Origin: Lunularia cruciata
Taxonomy: Eukaryota; Streptophyta; Marchantiopsida; Lunulariales; Lunulariaceae
Direction of reading: 5' to 3'
NCBI GenBank assembly: GCA_948567375.1
Contig: OX419758.1
Coordinates: 10,545,001 to 10,609,000 of the forward strand
DNA: 64,000 bases
In this document: in pieces, positions 12,655 to 23,270 of the stretch
Numbering within the stretch: position 1 is the stretch's first letter
How the letters are laid out: each line of letters opens with the position of its first letter
Translations under genes and position numbers: made by a program
Notes under the pieces: model-generated
Told to the model about the DNA's origin: nothing
The model's database searches: none
The model's input: the letters and a program-made list of their open reading frames with translations, nothing else

Positions 12655-12887
12655 CAATCCAAGGGAGTGTTATTCTAAATTTTCACATTGACTTTATGTC
12701 CTTGGTAAATATAATGAAAAAAGGTGCAATGGAAACCTTGGGATTGAAGGGTATGGTTAAGACTTTTGCCTTCCTCCAAATGGCTAATGGGAGAAGACAT
12801 CACCTTCTTGGAGTATTGTCTAAGGTCACCTACACTAATTGGTGAGCATATCTTCTTGGTCAATTACTTGATAAAGGATATGCCCAC
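12655..12887 (+). pseudogene. Gypsy-H protease region, middle part
   Basis: The plus strand reads a retropepsin-like stretch: NFHIDFMSLVNIM occupies the place of the usual LIDSGSxVNIM catalytic loop, followed by ETLGLKGMVKTFAFLQMANG and LLGVLSKV. The catalytic Asp may persist as ID, but the following Ser-Gly is lost. Copia-2 interrupts the region at 12888, and the expected downstream motif (PWL, SWQTGKLTFGR) is found at 19236-19335. This supports one Gypsy gene split by two insertions. Confidence 0.65.
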
Positions 12888-13703
12888 TATTGGGAGAAAA
12901 AAACTTGCAACAAGGAATTTGAGATAGCAACAAGAATCCAATTTTAGCTATGTGATGGAGCATAAATCATTCATCAATCAAGCCAAGAAAAGCATGCATA
13001 GAAATTGTGCCAAATTTCATATGGTTTGGCCAATGTTTTCCTACATCAACAATTGCACAAGATTTGTATTTTACTCTTAAACCATCAATCAAGAACTATA
13101 AAATAAGAACAATCAAAGTCTCTTCTGACTGCCAACTCTACAAAAATTTATACTCTTGCACATGGAGACGCTTATCTAGTTCTAGAAATATGTAGTGCAA
13201 ATTGATCCCATATCTAAACCCTAGATTTTCTAGTACTAATTGATACACATCACCTCACTAAGATCCACAAGGGAGGAACCATGCAAGTAGCCTTCATGCA
13301 AGTAGCCTTCATGCAAGTCTTATACCCATAGGTCCCATGCTCACAAGCCTCGGAGCCAATCCCATAGCCCATAGCTCTTGTAGAACACACTTGTCCTAAA
13401 CTTCAAGTGAGCATAAATTCTTTTTTAGAGTTTTTTTCCAAGATCTTGGTGTCAATGGAAAGCCCTTGAGAAGAGACTTCAAAAAATATAAGGCACATCT
13501 CATTTGCATCTATATTCCCAAAGTTATGAGTCCCAACAAGAATTGTCTTTTTGCTCATTCCCATAAATGGAATCCTATAATGTGAATATGTGTCCCGTAC
13601 TTACACTTCTACACTCCCATAGAAGATTTGTTGATGTATTGACTATTCAACATTCTTGTGCTAATTATCTCATAGAGTATTCTAGTAATAATCACACTTA
13701 ACA
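12888..13703 (-). repeat. Copia-2 3' LTR
   Basis: This copy aligns with 18345-19230 over long stretches (GAGAAAAAAACTTGCAA versus GAGAAAAAAACTGCAA; AAACCCTAGATTTTCTAG versus AAACCCTAGATTGTCTGG). It ends CTTAACA in both copies. It is some 70 bp shorter than its partner. Confidence 0.88.
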
Positions 13704-13902
13704 ATCTCTCACTTGGAGTCTAACATTACTCTCTATAAACAATTTAATTTTGAAGTCCAATTGCAACTATGCATTGCTTGAGCTTCTCAATTGTGACAAC
13801 CTTGGTAAACGTATCTACAAGATTGCTTACTCTTGCAATCTTGACTAAAGTCAATATTCTTCTATCTATAAAATTCACAAATAAAATGATATTACAATTG
13901 GA
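13704..13902 (-). pseudogene. Copia-2 RNase H C-terminal tail
   Basis: The minus strand encodes a typical Copia 3' end (VDTFTKVVTIEKLKQC) before the 3' LTR. It is cut off from the rest of RNase H (14.65-15.0 kb) by solo LTR B. Confidence 0.7.
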
Positions 13903-13907
13903 TATTG

Positions 13908-14639
13908 TAATACTCTAAGGTCAGGAGAAGAGAGAAAACACAGACTTCACACTCAAACATTCGATGCCCCAAAGGAGCACCTTCTCTTTATTATATAGAC
14001 AAAGAGGATCTCCTCCAAGGAAGCTCCACCATAGGATTAAGCACACAGATAGGTGACATGTCAGCAAGCTCCACCCTTGTATTACTTACTTGGATGGGTG
14101 ACATGTCAGTCTAGGTCTTATCTAGCTGGTCAAACAAGCTTTGACCGGAGGGAATCTTTTAGGGAATCTTCTTGTAGGAGTCTCAGAATCACATAAGGTA
14201 CCTTTGGAAAGCTCTCAACGAGACAAACCAGGAGGGAGGCAAGGCCATCCTTTGTTCCATTGGAGGGGGAATCTACACATTTTTTAGGGCTAATTCATCC
14301 GTTTAGGTCTCCAAAATTACCTTCAAAGATTTCAGGCATATTTTGGTTCCTACTCTCTTAGTAGAAGTCCCCTTTTGGTGATACCTCTTTCTGATCTGTT
14401 TAGTCTATCATGTGTAACATCGTTTCAGATGTTACCAAACCAATTCTCACCTTTAAATCATATGTCTAGCTATTGGTTCTAAGGTTCTCAAGTCCATTTC
14501 GGTTTTTACCCTATTAGTAGAAGTACTCTTTTGGTGATACTTCTATCTGATCTATTTTGACCATCATGTATAACATCATTTTAGATGTTACCAAACCAAA
14601 TTTCACATCTAGATCATATGGCTAGCTCCTGGTATTACA
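13908..14639. mobile_element. Solo LTR B
   Basis: A 732-bp LTR that starts TGTAATACTCTAAGG and ends GGTATTACA, so its termini are inverted repeats in the TG...CA style. It is flanked by GATAT on both sides (13903-13907 and 14640-14644), a 5-bp target duplication. No internal region is present, so it arose by LTR-LTR recombination. It is the same family as solo LTR A. About 125 bp near its right end is duplicated (roughly 14351-14477 and 14507-14632). Confidence 0.92.
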
Positions 14640-14644
14640 GATAT

Positions 14645-15970
14645 GCTTTGTTGTAGCATAAAACATAGGATTCTCTACAAGAATGAAGCACTCTGGCCAT
14701 CACTATGGCATATATTTTTATCTTGTTTCTTGCCTAGCTCTACCATAACTTTTTCAACCAGATCATTTCCTTGCTAGCCTTTCAGATGGTCATGTACTCA
14801 GCTTTTGTGGTAGAAAAAGCAACACTCTTCTACAAATGATACATCCAACTAATTGCATTACCACCCAAGGTAAACACATACCCTATAGTGCTCTTTTGAT
14901 TGTCCAAGTCTCCTCCCGAATCTGCATATGAAGCCCTCTAAAATAGAATATTTTTGCTTGAAACAAAATGCCTTATCAAAGGTACCTTTCAAGTAGCATA
15001 ATATCCATTTCATTGCTTGTCAATGCTCTCTTCCTAGGTTTGACATGAATCTGGTTATAACTCCCACTGCATGAACAATTTCTGGCCTAGTGCATACGAT
15101 AGCATACATTAAATTGGCACCTGCTGATGCATAGGGTACTTTGCTTGTGTACTCTCTATCTGCATCAGTTCTTGGTGATTGCTCCTTGGAGAGTTTGAAG
15201 TGACTTCCCAAGGGAGTGGTTCAAATTGTAGCATTTTGAGGACTAAATCTCTCCATTAGTTTCTTGATGTACTTCTCTTCAGATAGCTTCAAAGTACGTG
15301 CAAATCTATCTCTTGTAATCCTCATTCCAAGTATTTGTTGTGAAGGACCTAGATCTTTAATTTCAAATACATTAGACAATTGACACTTTAGCTTGTTGAT
15401 TTCCCTCATGGTTGGATCCAACAACCAACATGTCATCAACATACAAGCAACAAGATGATTTATAAATTAGCAAATGACTTAATCTAGAAACAATGGTCCA
15501 TTTTTCATTTGGAGTAACCATTGTAAGCCATAAAAATATCAAACTTTAAGTACCATCATTGATGAGTATGTTTTAAACCAAAGAGACTCTTCTTCAACTT
15601 GTAGACCAAATCCTTTTTGTTTGTGATTTGAAACCATTCAAGCTATGCCATATAGACATCCTCTTCAAGGTCTCCATGTAGAAATGCTATTTTTACATCT
15701 AGCTGCTCTAGATGCACATTCTCTACAGTCACAAGACCTAAGGTCAATCAATGGTAGTCATCTTAACTACTTGAGAGAAAATCTCATTGTAGTCTATACC
15801 CTTTGCCACAAGTCTGGCCTTGTACTGCTTTCTTCTATCATGTTCTTCTTTGATTCTATATACTCATTTGTTCTACAATGTCTTCTTTCTCTGTAGCAAC
15901 TTGGTCAATGATCAAGTCTCATTCCTTTCTAGGGATGACATTTCTTCCTTCATTACAAGCTCCCACTACA
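14645..15970 (-). pseudogene. Copia-2 reverse transcriptase and RNase H (broken)
   Basis: Minus-strand pieces include EINKLKCQLSNVFEIKDLGP and QQILGMRITRD (15442-15221). These lie just after the catalytic YVDDM region, which is out of frame near 15440. GSHFKLSKEQ and MYAIVCTRPEIVHAVGVITR (15211-15020) follow. RNase H continues to about 14650, where solo LTR B interrupts it. Numerous stops make this a pseudogene. Confidence 0.82.
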
Positions 15971-16094
15971 ATGAGTCCTCCTTTTACATTGCCTTTGTGT
16001 AGCACTCAGGTCTGTTATTTTTGTTAGGAGTAAATAATACATAGATGTGGAATACCTCTCTACTAGTTCACGCAATCTATTAGATCTCCTCAAA

Positions 16095-17560
16095 TCAATT
16101 GTAGGTATGATTGGATCTGGTATGATCTCTCTGGTTTCTACCAAACTCCTTTTTTGTACAACATTGTTCTTTGAAATGTCTTCCAACACTACTTCTTCTT
16201 GATGTTTTGAGTGTTCTTCTGTATAACCTCAAAACCTGATCTAAGCTTATCTTTGTACATAGCATTCTCATGGAAAATGACATCTTTACTTCTCAACACT
16301 TTTCTATCATCTCAAATATGATAACCCATGTCATCTGATCCAAAACCAATGAAGAAGCACTTCTTTGACTTTGAATCAAGCTTGACCCTATCACTATCTT
16401 GAATCCTTGCATATGAGACACAGCCAAAGGTTCTCAAGTACAAGAGATTCACCTTCTTTCTTGACCATTCCTCCTCAAGGATCTTGAATCCCAAGGGAAT
16501 TGAGGGTCCTCAATTTATGAGGTATGTTTTTGTGTTGAATACATCTTTGGCAACAAGGCTTGTAGTCTCATGCATCTGGCTCTCTCATCAAGAGTTCTAT
16601 TCAAGCGTTTAGCCACACCAATTTTTTGGGGTGTATCAAGGAAATTTTTGATCAGTTTGATCCTATTTTTTACACAATACTCTTTTAACTCATTGCTACT
16701 TTACTCTCCACCATTATTTGTTTCCAAGCGCGTGATCTTCAAACCTGACTAGTTTTCAACCTCAGATTTTCATTGCTTGAAAACATTCAACACATCTGAT
16801 TTATTTCTTAGAAGATAAACTCTTCACCCTCACTAGACATGTAAAGCTTGGAGAGTGAGTGCACCTATACCGTCTTGGTAACATCATTTGTGAAAGTGAT
16901 GTTGTAACAAGATCTTCCAAGAGACTCAACTGAAGTTGGGCCATACACTTATGTATGTTTCAACTCTAACTTTCTTGCTCTTTGTACTCTTGTGGCCTTA
17001 ATGAAAGAAACTTGCTTTTGCTTTCCCAAAATACATAGTTCACAAAAGCAAGTTGAATAATCTTCAACTCCAAGATCCTCCCATTGACAGTTAATTCCTT
17101 CTCACTCATGTGACCATGTCTTTGGTGCCATAATATCAAAGGACAAATTGCATCTACAAATGTCATCAAATGGTTGGAGTTTCATGTAACATACAATGTT
17201 CCAACCCTTTGTCCTCATGCCAAAATCAGGTTTTTCCAAGTGATCTTCCATTGCCCACTTTCAAAGGATGTTTGATATCCTTCCTCATCCAACTGACCTA
17301 TGGAAATCAAATTCCTCTTTGATCTAGGGATAAATCTAACATCTATCAATGTCCATACTGACCCTTCACATTACCTTTTCCTTTTATAAGTAGGGGTTTA
17401 TTGCAACAAAGTTGTATATCAACTCTTACATTGGGTAGAATGAAATGATGCACTAGAATCTATCACCCATGATTCTATGGGACAATCCACAAAGCAAACA
17501 AGAGTATATTCTTGTTCTATTGCTATGCTCATTGGGTTCTCCTCCTTTGGACTTTTACAC
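16095..17560 (-). pseudogene. Copia-2 protease and integrase (broken)
   Basis: Near 17480 the minus strand reads WVIDSSASFHS, the Copia protease active site. A zinc-binding integrase segment lies at 17169-16966 (ILWHQRHGHMSEKEL). The integrase C-terminal part lies at 16494-16312 (LRTFGCVSYARIQDSDRVKL, KKCFFIGFG). Stops and frameshifts break the rest. Confidence 0.82.
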
Positions 17561-17569
17561 TAATTCCTA

Positions 17570-18505
17570 AAGTGACCAAGCTTATCGCAATTCCAGCACA
17601 CAATTTCCTTGCATACTTCCTTGTGGCTTATTGAATCTCTTCTCCTTCTTGACTTTGATCTACTATTTTTGTAACTTTGACCTCATTGCGGTCTTCTACT
17701 TTTGCTCTTAGCAAATAGCACTTCATTTGGTAATTCTAAAGGAATTTTTCTATAAATATCTTCATTGAGAATCAAATCTTGTACACTCTCAAACTTGAGA
17801 GCACTTGATCTGAGGAACTACTCACTGTTGTGATTTTTGCTCCCCAATTGTCAAGTAATGAAGATAATAGCAGCAATGCTAAACTTCATCATCAAATTTG
17901 ATCTTCATAGATTCTAGTCTTGAAATGATTGAGTTGAAATCATTGATGTGGTCTTGAATTGATGCTCCTTCTTTCATCCTTATGTTCACCAATTGGCAAA
18001 TCAAAATACCTTGTTTGACATTGAAAGTTTCTTGTACATATTTAACAATGCCTTTAATCAACCTATGAGTGGTCATCTTGTGAGCAATATTATATGTTAC
18101 ATTTCTTGCCAATGTCAATCTGACCACACCCAAGGCTTGTCAATCAAAAAGTTCCCACTCAACTTCTTCTATCTTGTAAGGCTTTTTTGCCTCAAGAAGT
18201 AGGTGTAACTTCTTTTGATATAGGTAGTCTTCAATTTGCATCTTCCAAAATCCAAAAAACTTGCCATTTAACTTGTCAATTTTGACTTTCCTATCTTTTG
18301 CAATCATTTTTTCTCTCTCCAAAGACCAACGCTTTGATACCACTTGATAGGAGAAAAAAACTGCAATTAGGAATTTGAGAGAGCCACAAGAATCCAATTT
18401 TGGCTGTGTGTTGGAGCAAATATCATTTATCAATCTAGTCAAGAAAGCATGCATAGAAATTATGCCAAATTTCATGTAGTTTAGACAATGTCTACCCATG
18501 TCCAC
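17570..18505 (-). pseudogene. Copia-2 gag with zinc knuckle remnant
   Basis: The minus strand gives KIDKLNGKFFGFWKMQIEDY (18505-18140), the usual start of a Copia gag, then NVKQGILICQLVNIRMKEG and FNSIISRLESM (18133-17879). Near 17610-17570 there is a knuckle CWNCDKLGHFRN followed by a stop where the final Cys is expected. Only the part left of the 5' LTR (below 18345) is internal sequence; the open frame upstream of that is LTR. Confidence 0.82.
18331..18344 (-). other. Copia-2 primer-binding site
   Basis: The minus strand reads AGTGGTATCAAAGCG directly after the 5' LTR. This is close to the initiator-Met tRNA complement TGGTATCAGAGC. Confidence 0.82.
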
Positions 18506-19230
18506 AATTGGATAGGATTTTTATTTTACTCTTGAACTATCAATCAAGAACTATAAAACAAGAATTGTCAAAGTCTCTTTTGACTACCAACTCTACTCAT
18601 ATTTATACTCTTGCAATTGAAGATCCTTATTTAGTTCTAGAAATGTGTGGTGCAAATTGATACCGTATCTAAACCCTAGATTGTCTGGTACCAATTGATA
18701 CATGTCATCTCACTTAGCTTCACATGTGGGAGGGGCATACAAGTAGCCTTCTCATAGGTCCCGGAGCCTCCTACAGGTCCTAAAGCCTTCCATAGGTCCT
18801 ATGCCCACAAGAGCCATGCTTGCATGTCCCATTGCCATGCCCATAGGTTCCATGCCGGCAGGCCATGTAGCTCCCATAATGGAATCACGTAGCTCCTTGT
18901 AGTACACGTTTGTCCCAAACTTCAAGTAAGCATAACTTCTTTTCTAGAGGTTTTTTTCCATGATCTTGGTGTCTATGGAAAACCTTTGAGAAGACACTTC
19001 CAACAAGATAAGGTGCACCCCATTTGCATCTACATTCCCAAAGATATGGGTCATGAAGTGAACTGTTGTTCTATTCATTCCCATAAATGGAATCTTATAA
19101 TGTGAAGACCTATCCCAAACTTACACTTCTACACTCCCATACAAGATCCATCAATGTATTGACTCTTCAACATTTTTGTGATAATTATACCGTAGAGTAT
19201 TCTAATAATAATCAGACTCCACACTTAACA
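18345..19230 (-). repeat. Copia-2 5' LTR
   Basis: This is the partner of 12888-13703. It ends CTTAACA at 19230, with CCCAC (19231-19235) as the target duplication. Confidence 0.88.
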
Positions 19231-19235
19231 CCCAC

Positions 19236-19685
19236 TCTAGTGCAATTTCCATTGCTCTTGATAGTTCCATGGCTGGTGGATGTTAATGTTGTCACCTCTT
19301 GGCAGACTGGTAAGTTGACCTTTGGAAGGAAATAAACCCACACTATACTTTGAATGTACCCAATTAAGCCTATGTTGAGCTAGATCATGAAGGAGAACCA
19401 AGTTTCAACATTGATGCATGGAGCCCCGCTCAAGTTGATAGGAATCAGGAACTCTTGGATGCCATTGCTAATTGTTTGTTTATAACCAAGGAAGAGATGA
19501 GCAGTTTTGCACCACTTGCAATGGTAAGCGGCTGAAAATCACACGGCCTTAGTCCCATCTTCCACCATGGCTGCAAAATGTTCTTGGCATGAATGCTTCC
19601 ACGGCTCTGCAAGGATTGTCTAGTTATTTTCTCATCCCCGTAGCATCCTGCACCTCCACTACAGGATTGGACCAACCTACCAACA
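19236..19685 (+). mobile_element. Gypsy-H relic, 3' part
   Basis: The first 100 bases read on in the Gypsy-H protease frame (PWLVDVNVVTSWQTGKLTFG, the region after the usual LGRPWL motif). After about 19335 coding similarity ends. The end of the segment (TCATCCCCGTAGCATC to CCAACA at 19685) resembles 3212-3265, so it is probably the 3' LTR end. Nothing resembling RT or integrase lies between, so the relic is either deleted or was a non-autonomous element. Confidence 0.55.
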
Positions 19686-21185
19686 ACAAGAGCAGCAGCA
19701 AACATTGTCTTCAAGGGCAAGGAGGACCGCTACGCACCCCAACTATCCTCAAATACCTTTATTCCTCTAGCAATTAAAATTTTTGGGCACCTACATCACT
19801 ATTTCATGGTCTCTTCAAGGATGCAACATGGGGTTCTTTGTGGAGGAGAGGAGCATTTGTTGTCTCTCTAGCCATGCTGATTGCATATTATAATGTGTAT
19901 CAATCATGTTACAACATGCTCAGGCTTTGGTCTTCATAGCCGAGTTGCTTGCAATAGGTACACCTAGCACAACTAGGGTCCTCCTTGCCCCATATGGACC
20001 CTAGCCACTTACAAGATGTAACATTAGAGGACCCCTACCACACAATTACTAAATTTTTCTCTCCTTAATCTATTAGATTAGATCTTGTTATTAGCTCTTT
20101 TTTTTCCTATGATACCTTTGGGCCTTGCTTCTATATGTCTTCCTTGGCTGCTTGGGGCAGTTGGCTTTGTGCTCTTTTTCTCTTTTGCACTTGTTCATAC
20201 CTTGTATTCCTTACTTATATATATGACTTTTTCTTTCTCTTTTGTTTAAATTTTTTTCTTATTTCTGGCTCCGTGCCCTAAGTTCAAAAAGTATTGCTTC
20301 CATTGCTAGTAAATGCTAGTGGATGAATCTTCAACTATAAGTGAGTGGTTCCCCTAATAGTTTGGACCATTTTCCTTGCACAAAAGATGACCATCTTAAA
20401 TCGCATGAAAGGTAAAAGGTGAAGACTTCGGACTGTAAGCACGTGGATTGAAATCATGACTGGGATTGATTCTTTGGAGTGGACTTTGGTTTCTTTATAT
20501 GAAAGCCAGTGGAGGAAAAGTATTCTCAATTACGGTCATGCAGACGTGTAGTAGATGCATGTACCTCATGAGGAGTTCATTCATATTTTAATCCCGACAT
20601 GCCGAGCATGTTGTCGCTGGTCAAAGAGTCCCTAGTAACTCTGCAGACGTGAGAGAGATTCAGGCACCTTTATCCCTACAAGAGCAAATAATTGTATACA
20701 CATAGACATCTGTGCAGACACAATTGGATAGAACGGAGTCTTCAACTCTATGGTACTATTACTCAAGGTCAGCGGTACCTTACTTCCTTTCCTATAGAAA
20801 CAAACATAAGTGCCAGAAAATAACTGTCAAACGTAACCCAGAGTGTGCGTGTTGCATATATGTTCATATCATACTCTCTGAGTTAACTTCGTGCATGATA
20901 ATCAACATATAATTAACAGTGATTTAATGAATGATCATAGATAGCTGTATCGTTGTGGGACTGGCATCATGCTGCTGTCATGTTAGACTAAATAGATAAT
21001 GAGATATCGACCCTCTTTGTCTAGAAAGAGTAGGCCTTTGTCTGGAGTATCGTTCGGTACACCGACTAGTAAATCGGTATGACTAGTAGATACTTAGATT
21101 ATGCTACGAGAACGCCTATGGTTGCAATACACCGTCCTACATAGATCTCTGTTTGTTAATCTGATCACAAGATGCTTCGCGTATA

Positions 21186-21287
21186 TTACTCCCAGATACA
21201 TGCATATTCCAATATAGACTGTTGGGTCGCCGTTCATCGCAGACCCAACAGTCTCTGCATTAGAATATACATGTAGCTGGGAATAAT
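21186..21287. repeat. Long near-perfect hairpin
   Basis: The left arm (about 21186-21228) and right arm (21242-21287) are reverse complements except for a few mismatches and a small bulge. The loop is 13 bases. The innermost 12 bases are GACTGTTGGGTC against GACCCAACAGTC. It could be a MIRNA-like precursor or a foldback transposon remnant; the sequence alone does not decide. Confidence 0.85.
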
Positions 21288-21856
21288 GCGGTCTCTAAAG
21301 TTCCAATTGTCCAGAAAATGCCTCTACTGTTTCTATTTTGCTGTAGGGAAAATCTGGCGCGTAATTTGACTCTTACTATAGCCTCCAAGCTCGACCAAAC
21401 ATAAGGAATGACTTCATCGCTGCAAAATTACTTTAGTATTTTGATGATGAGCTTTTAGCGAGAAGTCTCTAGAAGCTCGTGAGAAGGAGCTTGGAGAGGT
21501 TTATGGTTTTCTATAAAAGGTTGACCGGTGATGATCCCAACTTCCTTTGATTGAGAGTCAAATTGTACTTCACTGAAAGAACTTACTCGAGTAAATAAAC
21601 GCACAATATGACTTCATTATAGTTTTGACAACACCATTGTTTCTCAATTATATTACCAATACTATTCTCCTAGTAGCATTGGTGAGAGATTGAAAGAGTT
21701 TTGGCTCCCTTCTCAAGGATAAGGGTAGGGTACAAGGATTACAAGGATAAAATATTCTTATTTTCATATGATCCATGTAAACTATGTTTAAATACTTTTA
21801 TTCAATGTAAAAAAACAGATCATTTGCAAAGTTCCAATTTATATACTTGATGTATC

Positions 21857-22306
21857 TATAATACCCAGGGTTTTTTAACATTAAAGAGTTGATAATATTA
21901 ATAAATAATTTACCAAACCAAATTGAATTAAGACACATATAGAGTAGGTTAGTCTCCTTTATATTTCATATTTCTCCTTATAAAAGAATTTCATATTAAA
22001 TTAAATAATTTTGATCTTTAGCTTCAAAAGTAAAAACGACTAACCTTGTTCACAATGATACAAAAAGCTTCTAAAAGATAATAAAATATGTTTCAATTAT
22101 ATTCCAATTTATATTTAAGTAGTAAATATTTGTAATTGTAAGAATTTTATATTTTATTTCAATTAAATTCAAGGAAATTGTTTTATAACATTTGGTTATT
22201 TCATTCTATATTTATTATTATGAAAATAATAAAATAATCTTTATACAATAAATATTATAAATATATCTTCTTAATTGTTTGATGTTAAAGAACCTAGGGC
22301 ATTACA
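21857..22306. mobile_element. 450-bp AT-rich element (MITE or solo LTR)
   Basis: It starts TATAATACCC and ends GGGCATTACA, so the termini are imperfect inverted repeats. GATGTATC occurs directly on both sides (21849-21856 and 22307-22314). Eight-bp flanks would suit an hAT-type MITE. The TG...CA-like ends and likeness to the termini of solo LTRs A/B (TGTAATAC) would suit a solo LTR. There is no coding sequence. Confidence 0.6.
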
Positions 22307-22907
22307 GATGTATCAAAACTCATATGAGTTTAACTACAATATGTAATGTAACAAAAGAAACCCCAAGAGAAATCAAAGAGAAAGAACACTATTCGTAGAA
22401 TCTCTACTATGGTTAAAGTCTATCAGGTTTACGCACAATAAAATAATAAAATTCACATTTTCCGTGAAATTATCTTCATTCACGAAAGTTAATGACGCAC
22501 TTTCACTCAATTTCCTAGTAAACTTGCATACATCTATCAAGCTCCTTAGACTCCTCCCTCATAAGAAAGAGCAATGGACCAAAAGCCACTGGAGAATAAA
22601 GTAGACTAAACCTGAAAAATAAATTTATTTCTTGTTTTGTAAATTTTAATTATACTTAGATGGATTGCACCTATCTAGTGGAAATGCTTTGAAGGCCCTT
22701 CTACTGCATTCATGAATAGTGTCAAAACGTGCACTAACTTAAATTTTTATCAACAAATATGGATGAGTTTGGGATGAATGTGTGATTTGTATGGTGTTGG
22801 AGCTCATGAAAGAAGAACCACAAGATGAGAACCTAACGAGAAAGCTAGTGGAAAGAGGGCTTGAAGTGTTAGTGGTGGGAATTGGCCCGTAGTTAGTGCA
22901 GGATAAT

Positions 22908-23135
22908 GGTCGTGGCGAAGGATTCTTGCAGATGTATGCACTCTATGCTCTGCGAGACTGAATTGCGTTGGGGAATTGAATCGATTGGCACCTGTCTCAC
23001 AAGTTCAATCGAATAAATAGTGATCGTGGCGAAGGAGTCCTGTAGTTGTATGCACTCTATTGTCTGCGAGACTGAATCGCGTTGAAGGTTTGAATCGATT
23101 GGCATCTGTTTCACAAGTTCAATCGAACAAAGAGT
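22908..23135. repeat. Two tandem copies of a 114-bp unit upstream of the kinase gene
   Basis: CGTGGCGAAGGA starts at 22911 and again at 23025, and the following bases stay aligned for a full unit (shared TGCACTCTAT, TCTGCGAGACTGAAT, TGAATCGATTGGCA, CACAAGTTCAATCGAA). The pair ends about 135 bp before the kinase start codon, so it lies in its promoter or 5' UTR. Confidence 0.88.
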
Positions 23136-23270
23136 GCACTTCTAGTTCTTCTGGTGCTTCTGGTAGCAACATTAGTTCGCGATTGTAGGAGAAATTCCTC
23201 CCCATTTCTGGCAGAAACCTTTGGATTCTGACATCGCAGAATTATCAAGGACTTACAGATCCCACAACTC

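Larger units (their letters stand above)
12888..19230 (-). mobile_element. Copia-2: second Ty1/Copia element, older and more decayed
   Basis: This minus-strand element has long LTRs at 12888-13703 (about 816 bp) and 18345-19230 (about 886 bp). The target duplication CCCAC is at 12883-12887 and 19231-19235. A Met-tRNA-type primer site (TGGTATCAAAGCG) lies beside the right LTR. The internal region shows gag, protease, integrase, RT and RNase H pieces in Copia order, all with stops. Solo LTR B (13908-14639) sits inside its RNase H/3' region. LTR divergence is clearly higher than in Copia-1. Confidence 0.93.
19686..22907. other. Intergenic region without a recognised gene
   Basis: No coding region can be supported here. 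It contains a strong hairpin (21186-21287), a 450-bp element with 8-bp flanking repeats (21857-22306) and otherwise AT-rich single-copy-looking DNA. The kinase gene starts to its right. Confidence 0.6.

Noticed and set aside
22893-23114. Minus-strand frame with internally repeated peptide
   Set aside because: The repeated peptide simply reflects the 114-bp tandem DNA repeat upstream of the kinase.
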